A stretch of 64,000 nt of DNA. Source: Faecalimonas sp. GTDB lineage: Bacteria > Bacillota > Clostridia > Lachnospirales > Lachnospiraceae. A model generated the notes under the pieces. That model was not told the origin of the DNA and ran no database searches. It saw nothing but the letters and a program-made list of their open reading frames with translations. Every line of letters begins with the position of its first letter. The first letter of the stretch is position 1. The translations under genes were made by a program, and so were the position numbers. Positions 16,306-25,299 of the stretch are shown here, piece after piece. The stretch lies in NCBI GenBank assembly GCA_029264305.1, contig JARICA010000022.1:1-64000 (forward strand). Reading direction: 5' to 3'.

Positions 16306-17532
16306 CTAAATTTGATGAATAAATAATCCACTTCTTAATTTAGGTTCAAACCATGTTGATTTAGGTGGCATAAGAAGTCCTGCATCAGATACAGCAAAAA
16401 GCTCTTGCATAGAAGTAGGATACATTGAAAATGCTACACCATCTTTTGTTTGCTCTTCTAACGCCTTTAATCCTCGGATTCCTCCAATAAATTTTATTCT
16501 TTTATCTGTTTTAGGATCTTTTATATTCAACAATGGCTCTAATACTTTGTTTTGTAAAATAGATACGTCCAAAGATTCAACTGGATTTTCTGATATTTCA
16601 CCTGCAAAAGTAAGAGAATACCAATTATCTCCTAAAAACATGCCCATTTCACCTTTTTTCTTAGGTGCATATGTTTCTTTTCCCTGAATAGAAATAGAAA
16701 AGTCTTTTTTTAATGCCTCTAAAAATGTTTCTTCTGTATATCCATTCAAATCTTCTACTACTCGATTATAATCCATAACCATAAGTTCTTCGTCAGGAAA
16801 AAGTACAGATAAGAAATAGTTAAATTCTTCATTCCCTGTATAATTAGGATTTTCATTTCTTCGTTTCAATCCAACTTTTACCGCTGACGCCGCTCTATGA
16901 TGACCATCCGCTATGTAAATATGTGGTATTTCAGCAAAAAGCTGTGATACTTTCTCTACTTCCTCTATTGTACTAATTTTCCAAACACGATGTGAAATTC
17001 CATCTTCAGCAACAAAATCGTACAAAGGTTCCTCTCTTTTCTTTTCTGAAACAATATTATTTATCTCCTTATTTGAACGATAAGTAAGGAAAATAGGACC
17101 TGTCTGTGCATTACAAGTATCTACATGATGAATACGATCTTGTTCTTTGTCTTCTCTTGTATTCTCGTGTTTCATGATAATGTTATTCATATAATCATCT
17201 ACAGAAGCACAAGCTACAATTCCTGTCTGTGATCTCCCATTCATAATCAATTCATATACATAAAAACATTGTTCTTCATCTTTTACAAATTCTCCAGCAT
17301 CCAACATTTCCATTAATGTATCATGTGCTTTTTGATATACTTCCTCGCTATACATATCAAAATCGTCATCAAATTGCGTTTCTGCTCTATCTATTTTCAA
17401 AAATGATTTCGGATTTTTTTCTACTACCTGTTTAGCTTCTTCCCGGTTATATACATCATATGGAAGTGCCGCAATCTCTTTCGCCAAAGCTTTGTTTGGA
17501 CGAACGCTACAAAAAGGTTTAATATTTGCCAT
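16306..17532 (-). CDS. DUF1015 family protein, possible serine-kinase-like enzyme
   Basis: 408 aa, close to the usual length of DUF1015. Hallmarks: PFCSVRPNKALA and ALPYDVYNREEA at the N-terminus, KHENTREDKEQDRI, QTGPIFLTY and YIADGHHRAASA. The DGHHR motif resembles the GHHR nucleotide-binding motif of ParB/Srx-fold enzymes, which include free-serine kinases (SerK, SbnI). In clostridia this family often sits with serine-biosynthesis genes (recalled, not checked). Here it heads an operon with a phospho-amino-acid-type PLP/cytidylyltransferase fusion, which would fit supply of O-phosphoserine. That activity is inference. AAGGAG is 8 nt before ATG, and a consensus-spaced promoter is at 17575-17603. 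Confidence 0.78.
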   Translation of the reverse strand: MANIKPFCSVRPNKALAKEIAALPYDVYNREEAKQVVEKNPKSFLKIDRAETQFDDDFDMYSEEVYQKAHDTLMEMLDAGEFVKDEEQCFYVYELIMNGRSQTGIVACASVDDYMNNIIMKHENTREDKEQDRIHHVDTCNAQTGPIFLTYRSNKEINNIVSEKKREEPLYDFVAEDGISHRVWKISTIEEVEKVSQLFAEIPHIYIADGHHRAASAVKVGLKRRNENPNYTGNEEFNYFLSVLFPDEELMVMDYNRVVEDLNGYTEETFLEALKKDFSISIQGKETYAPKKKGEMGMFLGDNWYSLTFAGEISENPVESLDVSILQNKVLEPLLNIKDPKTDKRIKFIGGIRGLKALEEQTKDGVAFSMYPTSMQELFAVSDAGLLMPPKSTWFEPKLRSGLFIHQI

Positions 17533-17574
17533 AACAAAATCTCCTTACACATTTTTATTATTATAATTTTTACT

Positions 17575-17603
17575 ATTATAACATTTTTTATATTTCTCTA
17601 CAA
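17575..17603 (-). promoter_or_regulatory. Promoter of the DUF1015 operon
   Basis: Minus strand: -35 TTGTAG (17598-17603), 17-bp spacer, -10 TATAAT (17575-17580). It gives the three-gene unit its own transcription start downstream of licD. Confidence 0.75.
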
Positions 17604-17640
17604 GAAATGTATTGCTTATTATTATCTTTTCCATAATAAA

Positions 17641-18324
17641 CTATTTTTCAAGATATCCATATTTTCCCTGAACAATATCTCTTTTTGGTTTCCAGTCTGG
17701 TTGTGGAACTCTCCAGTCCTTTCCATATACTTCCTCCAAAAAGTCTTCTGCATTTTCTGGCACAGAAAACGCACCTTTAGATGTCTCAATTTTCTTTAGT
17801 CCTTCGATTTTCTTTGTTATATGACGTGCTACTTCAAAGACACCTTCTTCATACCGTTCTGTTTCTTGTCTAAAGTAGACATATGAAACTTGATGATTAT
17901 CATCAAATTGTTCATACATAAAAAAATCAACACTTAACTTTCCATATATATATGTCTGTTCTGTTATTTTCCCCTCCATAGTAAATTGATGCTTTTTACT
18001 CATTCCTATTTGTTTCAATGCTTCTTCTAACTTGTCCCACGAAAAGTTATCATCATAAATTATTCCCATATCTATATCATTGTCATGTCCCATAAACTGC
18101 CCTTCTCGTATAATTCCTAGAAGTGTTCCGTATGTTATAAAATATTGAAAACCACTTTTTTCTAAGTTTTCATTAATTTTTTTTAAATAATCATATCCTA
18201 ATTTACGTAATCCTTTCTTTTTTCTCTTCTCAACAATAAACCAGTATATTCTTTCATAATATCTATATACTCCCATCATATATTGTCTGAGAAATTTTCC
18301 AATATATCTTTTAATTTTCCCCAT
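17641..18324 (-). CDS. LicD-family phospho-substituent transferase
   Basis: 227 aa. The LicD core is clear: YFITYGTLLGIIREGQFMGHDNDIDMGI (positions about 75-105) with the metal-binding DxD (DNDID), preceded by a basic amphipathic N-terminus. LicD proteins transfer phosphocholine or related groups from a CDP donor to cell-surface glycans, at the cytoplasmic face. Its natural partner is the CDP-activating fusion enzyme downstream. The ATG at 18324 has AAAGG 8 nt upstream; an in-frame GTG at 18333 overlaps that site. It overlaps the end of the flippase gene by 14 nt. Confidence 0.85.
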   Translation of the reverse strand: MGKIKRYIGKFLRQYMMGVYRYYERIYWFIVEKRKKKGLRKLGYDYLKKINENLEKSGFQYFITYGTLLGIIREGQFMGHDNDIDMGIIYDDNFSWDKLEEALKQIGMSKKHQFTMEGKITEQTYIYGKLSVDFFMYEQFDDNHQVSYVYFRQETERYEEGVFEVARHITKKIEGLKKIETSKGAFSVPENAEDFLEEVYGKDWRVPQPDWKPKRDIVQGKYGYLEK

Positions 18325-19573
18325 TATTTTCACCTTTCTGAAATTCTTTTCTATTTTTTAACACAATTACCAAGCGATATAAAACTTCTACAAAAACCGC
18401 AACAGATGTTAACCATGCTAGTGTTACTGCATTTAATTTTCCTGCGACAAGAAATAAACTTAAATTAATAGCATGTATTCCAGCACTAACATAAATTGAA
18501 ATATTTGCATGTTTTGATTTACCCATGGCTCCTAAAGTTGGAAATCCTAAAATATAATCTGGCAATGTTAGTATCGCTATCGGCAACATTGCTCTCAAAA
18601 TTTTACCCGTTCCTTCAAATCCCTTTCCAAAAATCAGTGTGCAAAAAGGTTCTGCCCAAATTGCTATAATTAAAACTCCTCCACATATAATCGGCATACT
18701 TATACTTAGTATTTTTTTTACTAATTTAAAATCTTTATTCTTAATCATATATGGATACATACTATCTGATATTGGAGCTAATGCTGATTGTCCTGTTGTA
18801 ATTAATTTATTTGCCGCCGTATACAATCCAACCGTCCCACCTATAGGATCTATGTATCCCAATATAACTGTGTTCGTTGCAGTATATAATGTTGAAGCTA
18901 TTCTTGATAAAAAGAATTGACTCGATTTCTTCAAATATTTCCATACCGTTTGTCTAGTCGTATTTACTAAACATATTTTGTATCGCAATTTCAAATCAAC
19001 CCATGACCATGTCACTGCACAAAATTCCCCAATAGTCAAAATAATAGGCACACATAAATAATCTTCTGGTTTTTTTAAAAACACAAAGATTAAAGCTGTA
19101 AATAAGGCTTTTACAAACACTGTTCTATATGTTACCATGGACATATCTTCTAATCCCCTATATAAGTAATCTGGCAAAAATGAAGAAACTATAGCCTGTG
19201 CCAAAAATAACATATATAGTGTTTTATCTTTTTCATATTGTGTGAATATACTACAAACAACATATAATCCTATAACTGAAAGTATTGAAAAAATAACTTT
19301 CAATACTATTATAGAACTGAAAATTTCACATATTTTTTTCTTGTCATCTTTATTCTTTGCAACTTCTTCTGTTCCTGATAAAAGAAATCCAAAATCCAAA
19401 AATAATTGAAAATACATCATAAGTGCTGTCGCAAGTCCTATTTTACCATAAATTTCTTTTCCCATAATTCTTGTTTGATATGGGACAGTTATAAAACTGA
19501 AAAAATATGTTGAAAATCTTAGCAAATACAACATTAATGTATTTTTCATTAAAGTTTTTTTTCTACTATGCAT
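18311..19573 (-). CDS. Wzx-like polysaccharide flippase (MOP superfamily)
   Basis: 420 aa with about 12 hydrophobic segments. The N-terminus (NTLMLYLLRFSTYFFSFITVPYQTRIMGKEIYG) is typical of the polysaccharide_synt branch of MOP exporters. It should flip undecaprenyl-linked repeat units across the membrane for polymerisation by the Wzy-like protein at 31266-32687. It is first in a short unit with licD; a promoter at 19658-19686 and the GH73 terminator separate it from upstream genes. Confidence 0.88.
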   Translation of the reverse strand: MHSRKKTLMKNTLMLYLLRFSTYFFSFITVPYQTRIMGKEIYGKIGLATALMMYFQLFLDFGFLLSGTEEVAKNKDDKKKICEIFSSIIVLKVIFSILSVIGLYVVCSIFTQYEKDKTLYMLFLAQAIVSSFLPDYLYRGLEDMSMVTYRTVFVKALFTALIFVFLKKPEDYLCVPIILTIGEFCAVTWSWVDLKLRYKICLVNTTRQTVWKYLKKSSQFFLSRIASTLYTATNTVILGYIDPIGGTVGLYTAANKLITTGQSALAPISDSMYPYMIKNKDFKLVKKILSISMPIICGGVLIIAIWAEPFCTLIFGKGFEGTGKILRAMLPIAILTLPDYILGFPTLGAMGKSKHANISIYVSAGIHAINLSLFLVAGKLNAVTLAWLTSVAVFVEVLYRLVIVLKNRKEFQKGENNGEN

Positions 19574-19657
19574 CTTTTTCCCTCTTATTTTCTAATTTTA
19601 TAATATACTTATCTTAATTTTGAATATTATATATCTACACTTTCAAAACTGTTTCTC

Positions 19658-19686
19658 ATTATAGCATTAAACTTGTTTTAATTCAA
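19658..19686 (-). promoter_or_regulatory. Promoter of flippase-licD
   Basis: Minus strand: -35 TTGAAT (19681-19686), 17-bp spacer, -10 TATAAT (19658-19663). Confidence 0.75.
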
Positions 19687-19761
19687 CTTATATATCTTAT
19701 TCAAAATGGAGTTGGATTTAAAATAATCCTCCCTATTATCGACCTAAACCTCATAATAAAA

Positions 19762-19780
19762 GGGGATTCCAAGAATCCCC
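19762..19780 (-). terminator. Terminator of the GH73 gene
   Basis: Perfect 8-bp stem GGGGATTC/GAATCCCC with a 3-nt loop, followed on the minus strand by TTTTATT. It lies 48 nt past the stop at 19828. Confidence 0.8.
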
Positions 19781-19827
19781 AAAACTGTTAACCCAGATTC
19801 ACAATAAACTTTTTTCTAGGCCTTAAT

Positions 19828-22800
19828 TTACTTTATAATATATGGAAAATCTGCTTTAAGAATCTTACCAGATGAATCCAAAACGTCGATATGTATTCTA
19901 TAATTTCCCTTTTTCTCAGGTTTCCACTTCACATTAGGAGCAGTAGAAAAGTTTCTTAAAGTTCCCCATTCTTTCCAATTGTCCTTTTCCCATACATACT
20001 TATATTGTAATCCTGATTTATTCCCCTTTATCTCTGTTGTGATTTCGATTATTTTTCCAAGTTCTTGCGGACTTTTTATAGAAGTCTTAAACCCTTTTAT
20101 TTCCCATTTCTGTATATTCACTTTGATTTCTACATATTTTTTTTGTATTTTTCCAGTAACATCATCTATTACATCTACATGGATTTTGTAATTTCCAGGT
20201 TTATTTGCCGTCCATTTTACTTGATTTTCATTTGATGGTCCCTGAAGAACTCCCCATTCTTCCCAATCATTTCTCTCCCACACATATTTATACTGCACAT
20301 CAATACTTTCACCATTAATTTGCGGCATAATTATAACACTATCCCCTACTTCTATAGGTGATGTTTTATCTGTTTTAATTGAGGTCAACTTCCACTTTTC
20401 TTCAATTTTATAATCCAACGCTTCCTTAATTGTCTTTCCTGAAGTATCTAAAACATCTACATGGATTTTATATTTTCCTTCCTTTTCAGGTTTCCACTTT
20501 ACATTTGGAATAGTAGAAAAGTTTCTTAAAACTCCCCATTCTTTCCAATCGTCTTTTTCCCATACATACTTATATTGTAATCCAGATTTATTTCCCTTTA
20601 TCTCTGTTGTGATTTCGATTGTTTTTCCAAGTTTCTGTGGACTTTTTATAGAAGTCTCAAACCCTTTTATTCCCCATTGCTGTGGATTCACTTTAATTTC
20701 TACATATTTTTTTGCTATTTTCCCGCTAACACTATCTATCACATCTACATGAATTTTATATTTTCCTGGCTTACTTGCCGTCCATTTTGCTTGATTTTCA
20801 TTTGATGGTCCTTGAAGAACTCCCCATTCTTCCCAATCATTTCTCTCCCATACATATTTATACTGTAATTTAGTATTTTCGTTTTTAATTCGAGGAATAA
20901 TTGTAAGGATATCTCCTACTTCTATAGGCGATGTTTTATCTATTGATATTTGCTCTAATTCCCAATCTCTATTTATAATTTGATAGTTTAATTCTGATTT
21001 TTTCACATATCCTTTTTCATCCATAATATCAACATGAATTTTATATTTTCCTGGACTTTGTGGTTTCCAAACAGTACTTTTTTTCGAAGAAAACTCTCGC
21101 AAAACTCCCCATTCTTCCCAATCATTTCTCTCCCATACATATTTATACTGTAATTTAGAAATATTCCCTTCACAAATAGTCTCTATATTAATCATGGTAT
21201 TCACTGGCTGTGGAGATTGCAAATTTGCAATTATTTTGGAAAACCTCCAATCTTTTATCTCATATTCTTTTGAAAAGGAAAGAATTCTACCACTACTATC
21301 TTTCACATCAACTATCAATGTATATAATCCACCTGAAGTCGGTTTCCAATTCACATTTTGATTTTGTGAAAAGCCACGTAAAATCCCCCATTCTGCCCAA
21401 TCATTCTTCTGCCAAACATATTTATACTCTAATCCAGATACTTCTCCTGATATTATCGGTGTTATTATTATATTAGAATTAAATAATTGTGGTGATGGTA
21501 CGTCAAACACAATATCTTCTATGTTCCAACTTTCTGTATTTTCTTTTCCCCTTGAAATAACTTGAACATAATCAGAACTAATATAAGCATACATGTTCTC
21601 AAAATTATATTTCCCACTAAATTTATCAACAGCTGTTCTATTAGTATTTAACACTGCATCACTTTGAATTTTATAGAATTTATTTGTAGACACATTATCT
21701 AATATAAGACATGCTATATTGCCTTGTTTTGGCGTTTTATAAAATGCAGTTGAAGATATATTGTTATCTCTTCTGACATTTACTCTATTTTGAGGTCCGA
21801 TAGTATCTTTTATACCAATACTATACTTATTAGCATCTCTATTACCACCTTTTGAATCCAAATGCCAAGCTCCTGATGCTGCTTTTTCTCCCCAATATGG
21901 ATCTGATGCATATTTCACATTTATTCCACTTGCTTTATTCCCTAAAAATCCACCAAAATATTTCCAGTTAACTGGATTAAGGTATTCCTTCGACATCCAC
22001 TTTTCAGAAAATTCTCCGATACACTGATTAACACTCGAAAAATAGTTTGCACTTTCCCCTGGTGATACATCAATTGCATTTAAACCAAATAAATTATTTT
22101 TTGTTACACAGATATTGCTCGTCCCCCAGGAGCTTTCATTTCCAGCTATTCCTGCTACTAACAAAGCATTTACACCATATGTATTCTGATATTCCACAAA
22201 ATCTTTACCAGTATTTTTCATTTTTGACGCTGATGAAACCCTACTATTAATAATGCTATTAAATACATTTTCACTGTAACTAGATTGACTTCTTAAAGGC
22301 AAATACTGAAAATAATTATAAAACGGATTATTTTTATTAACGGAATAATTTCTTCTTCCATTATTGTAATCATTTAACATATTTTCAAAATCATTCTCTC
22401 CATAAAAATAATGTCCATCATAGCTATAATACCTAACACCATTTTTCAAATATGGTGGAGCTGGTCCATTATCAATTGTACTTCCATAACTTGATTCATT
22501 TACATTGGTAGAAATATAATGATATAATCTACCATTAGACACAGAATAATGACTAACTGATTTTGCACTTGACTTATTAACTATCTGCACCTTATCTTTT
22601 GGTATAATTCCAATAACTCCTCCAAGCATAAATTTAACATTATTCCCACTCATACCAAGATACGCTGCATCTGCCCCATAAGCTCCAACTGTATAACCAC
22701 TTGCTCCTGTTTCTTCTTCTGTATACTCAAGAACTCCTGGTTGTTTTCTTAAATTGACAATTTGAGAGGTAATCGTTTTCTCAACAACTTTTGTTTTCAC

Positions 22801-23106
22801 CTCTGTTTTATCCTTTGATATATCAATATAACTAATATCTCCCTCTTTATCCATGATAGAAACATTCATTTCATCAACTACTTTTTCTCCATGAAATTTA
22901 TCAACTTGTCCATCTTCACTTTTTATTATATTTTCTTCTACTAATTTTTCAGAAAAATTATTTTGTTCTCCTTTTTGTGTATTGTTTTGTTCTTTTTTTT
23001 CTGCCACATTTCTTATTGTTTGATCTGATGCACGACTTATTACATGATAAGTTCCACTCATAACTAAGCATAAAGCAATTAAAATAGCAGCACCTCTTTT
23101 TTTCAT
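19828..23106 (-). CDS. Secreted GH73-type N-acetylglucosaminidase with six C-terminal repeats
   Basis: 1092 aa. A signal peptide (MKKRGAAILIALCLVMSG) and a Lys/Glu-rich stretch precede an SH3-like region. The glucosaminidase domain lies around residues 280-450, with the catalytic Glu in GNESSWGTSN and NNLFGLNA typical of LytD/GH73 enzymes that cleave peptidoglycan glycan chains. From about residue 560 there are six repeats of about 90 residues, each with YKYVWxxxDWxEWG and GKYKIHVDVxD, like the triple-tyrosine modules of clostridial wall hydrolases. Repeats 3 and 5, and 4 and 6, are near-identical pairs, so a two-repeat block was recently duplicated. AAAGGAG precedes ATG. It sits inside the polysaccharide locus, with its own terminator. 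Confidence 0.88.
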   Translation of the reverse strand: MKKRGAAILIALCLVMSGTYHVISRASDQTIRNVAEKKEQNNTQKGEQNNFSEKLVEENIIKSEDGQVDKFHGEKVVDEMNVSIMDKEGDISYIDISKDKTEVKTKVVEKTITSQIVNLRKQPGVLEYTEEETGASGYTVGAYGADAAYLGMSGNNVKFMLGGVIGIIPKDKVQIVNKSSAKSVSHYSVSNGRLYHYISTNVNESSYGSTIDNGPAPPYLKNGVRYYSYDGHYFYGENDFENMLNDYNNGRRNYSVNKNNPFYNYFQYLPLRSQSSYSENVFNSIINSRVSSASKMKNTGKDFVEYQNTYGVNALLVAGIAGNESSWGTSNICVTKNNLFGLNAIDVSPGESANYFSSVNQCIGEFSEKWMSKEYLNPVNWKYFGGFLGNKASGINVKYASDPYWGEKAASGAWHLDSKGGNRDANKYSIGIKDTIGPQNRVNVRRDNNISSTAFYKTPKQGNIACLILDNVSTNKFYKIQSDAVLNTNRTAVDKFSGKYNFENMYAYISSDYVQVISRGKENTESWNIEDIVFDVPSPQLFNSNIIITPIISGEVSGLEYKYVWQKNDWAEWGILRGFSQNQNVNWKPTSGGLYTLIVDVKDSSGRILSFSKEYEIKDWRFSKIIANLQSPQPVNTMINIETICEGNISKLQYKYVWERNDWEEWGVLREFSSKKSTVWKPQSPGKYKIHVDIMDEKGYVKKSELNYQIINRDWELEQISIDKTSPIEVGDILTIIPRIKNENTKLQYKYVWERNDWEEWGVLQGPSNENQAKWTASKPGKYKIHVDVIDSVSGKIAKKYVEIKVNPQQWGIKGFETSIKSPQKLGKTIEITTEIKGNKSGLQYKYVWEKDDWKEWGVLRNFSTIPNVKWKPEKEGKYKIHVDVLDTSGKTIKEALDYKIEEKWKLTSIKTDKTSPIEVGDSVIIMPQINGESIDVQYKYVWERNDWEEWGVLQGPSNENQVKWTANKPGNYKIHVDVIDDVTGKIQKKYVEIKVNIQKWEIKGFKTSIKSPQELGKIIEITTEIKGNKSGLQYKYVWEKDNWKEWGTLRNFSTAPNVKWKPEKKGNYRIHIDVLDSSGKILKADFPYIIK
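19840..21440 (-). repeat. Tandem coding repeats (six units of about 280-290 bp)
   Basis: The 3' half of the GH73 gene consists of six tandem units. The block about 20380-20930 closely matches 19830-20380 at the DNA level (for example the shared GATTTCGATTNTTTTTCCAAG stretches near 20055 and 20625), showing a recent duplication of two units. Such tracts can expand or contract by recombination. Confidence 0.85.
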
Positions 23107-23188
23107 ATGTATTCTCCTTTCTTAATTATATGCATCATACAGTGATAGACTTCTCCTACTAAAACTTTATTTCAACATTTTAATAAAA

Positions 23189-24221
23189 CTACGGAACAAT
23201 TTTCTTTATTATTGGTATTTTTTGCATACATTCGATTAAAATAAAAGAGACACTATATATCAAGAATGGTCCACCTATTCTCCAAACAATTGACTCTCCA
23301 TTAATACTATACTTTTCACATATAAAATTAATTACATACATATGAACTAGATAAATACCAAACGATGTTTTCGAAAGTTCTTGAATAAACTTAAAAATTT
23401 TTTTCTGTTTAATTTTATTCCATTTCCTATATTTAAACCATACAAAAACAGAAATCGAATACAACACTGATGGCCAATTTAAATATTCTCTAAAAAGCAT
23501 ACTTTCTTTTCCTATATTCATAGATAAATAACTAGTTCCTAGATACTGTATCAAAGCACTTGTGCAACCAATCCCATAAATAACATATCTCATTTTTTGC
23601 GAAAACTCTGTAGTAGAAAGTAAATACCCTATTATAGCAAAAAAACATATCCACTTGTCAACGGAAAAAACAAAAACCCGTTCTGCCTAATACCAAATAA
23701 ATTACAAAAAAACGGATAAATTGAATAAGAAACAAACCCCAAACTTCCCATGTACCAAAGATACTTTTTCTCTGTCATTGCTAAATATGCCAATACCGGA
23801 ATACTTAAATATACCATAAATAATGGAATAAAAAACCAATATATCCCCATAAATTTTGTTGTTAAAAACATATCCAAAAATTTTTCCACTGTAAAATCCA
23901 AAATATTTATTGAACCATTCCATATTGCATATATAAATGCTATTCCACTCCATACAACAAATGGAACTACCGTCTTTTTGAACCTTCTTTTTAAAAATAC
24001 TTTTGTGCTATATTTTTGAGGATATTCCATTAAAGTAGCACCAGACAACATAAAAAAATAGGAACCGCCCAATAACCTAATACATCTACAAGCAAACTTT
24101 GTTTCCACGCAAAAGACCCATTATATCGATGTACTATCCAATTACAATGCATCGCAATAACACAAAAACTCGCAACGCTATTTAGTAAATCATAATAAAT
24201 TACTCTTTCATTTTTTTCCAT
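23189..24221 (-). pseudogene. Acyltransferase-3 family membrane protein with two frameshifts
   Basis: Three adjacent frames join into one O-acyltransferase of about 340 aa: residues from ATG 24221 (MEKNERVIYYDLL, AMHCNW), then the FMLSGATL/RRFKKTVVPFVVWSG part, then the part with FGIYLVHMYVINF. These match the acyltransferase_3 family, whose members O-acetylate surface glycans. Both breaks are at runs of seven A (24052-24058 and 23639-23645), and one extra A in each run restores the frame. So this is either a phase-variable gene in the off state, a true pseudogene, or two homopolymer sequencing errors. It starts 4 nt after a glycosyltransferase in the same operon. Confidence 0.82.
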
Positions 24222-24225
24222 CTTT

Positions 24226-25299
24226 TTACCTTTTTTGTTTCACTTTTGAAAAAAACATCGGTAATTTATTTTTCACAATATAAATAATTCGTCCAAGTAA
24301 AATGCATGCAGTTTTTCTTTCTGTTTTTAACATAGACATCATTATTTTCATTACTTTACTTTCGCCTTTTCCATATGGAATAACCTCTTTGTAGATTTCT
24401 TTTTGCATTACGTTTGAAATCCACTCCAATCTATCTCTACTTTTCATATTTGCTCGCCTATCACAATTACGTTGTAAGGCAGAAAAAATATACCGTGCAT
24501 AGAGTGTTGCTAAAACAGCCTTCTTTTCTTCTGTACAAATTCCCCAATATTTATGTTGTTCATATAACAATTCTATTCTTTTTTGATGTAATTCATAATA
24601 ATCTGGTACAAACTTTGCAGTTAAACTGTTATCCATTCTTTTGTTGTAATGGTAGGCTGGCAAATCCAATATATTCATACTTTGAATATCCATACAATAT
24701 TGCACGTTGAATAAAATATCTTCTATTAAAGTAACCTTTTCAAATTTTATTCCTATTTTTTTTAAATATTCTAAGGAATAAAATTTATTCCAAGCATAAC
24801 CATATAAGGTTTCTTTTTCCAAGACCATAATTTCATTTCTAACTTCCTCTTTAGTGTAAAAGAATTTTTCCTCATGACAAACAATCTGGTTGTGATGTAA
24901 TTTGTCGTTATTGTCATAATATTCTTCTACTAATCCTATTACAACAATTTCTGCTTCATTTTTTTTTAGTGAAAAATGCACCTTTTCTAATAAACTCGAG
25001 TCTACATAATCATCAGAATCCATGAACCAAATATATTTTCCTGTCGCCACTTTCATACCAGTATTTCTTGTATAACTCAGTCCTTGGTTTTCCTTATGAT
25101 GAATCACGTATACATTTTGATATTTTTCAGCATAGTCATCGCATATTTCAGGACATTTATCTGGAGAACAGTCATCCACCAAAATAATTTCATACTCTCG
25201 AAATGTCTGATGTAATAAACTATTGATTGCCTGATGCAAATGTTTTTCCACATTATAAATAGGCATTACAATACTAAAAAATGGTTTTGAATTTTCCAT
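24226..25299 (-). CDS. Glycosyltransferase family 2
   Basis: About 357 aa from ATG 25299, whose A overlaps the stop of the preceding gene (TAATG); GGTGG lies upstream. The N-terminal GT-A fold has FSIVMPIYNVEKHL, ILVDDCSPD and the metal-binding DSDD in WFMDSDDYVD. The C-terminal part (about 120 aa) is typical of the cytosolic glycan-forming GT2 group. It should add one sugar to the lipid-linked repeat unit; donor and linkage cannot be read. It is the fourth gene of the unit started by the promoter at 28902-28930. Confidence 0.9.
   Translation of the reverse strand: MENSKPFFSIVMPIYNVEKHLHQAINSLLHQTFREYEIILVDDCSPDKCPEICDDYAEKYQNVYVIHHKENQGLSYTRNTGMKVATGKYIWFMDSDDYVDSSLLEKVHFSLKKNEAEIVVIGLVEEYYDNNDKLHHNQIVCHEEKFFYTKEEVRNEIMVLEKETLYGYAWNKFYSLEYLKKIGIKFEKVTLIEDILFNVQYCMDIQSMNILDLPAYHYNKRMDNSLTAKFVPDYYELHQKRIELLYEQHKYWGICTEEKKAVLATLYARYIFSALQRNCDRRANMKSRDRLEWISNVMQKEIYKEVIPYGKGESKVMKIMMSMLKTERKTACILLGRIIYIVKNKLPMFFSKVKQKR

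Noticed and set aside
19840-21440. Regular repeats taken for a possible CRISPR array
   Set aside because: The units are about 280-290 bp, in frame and translated as protein repeats; no short repeat-spacer pattern exists and no cas genes are present.
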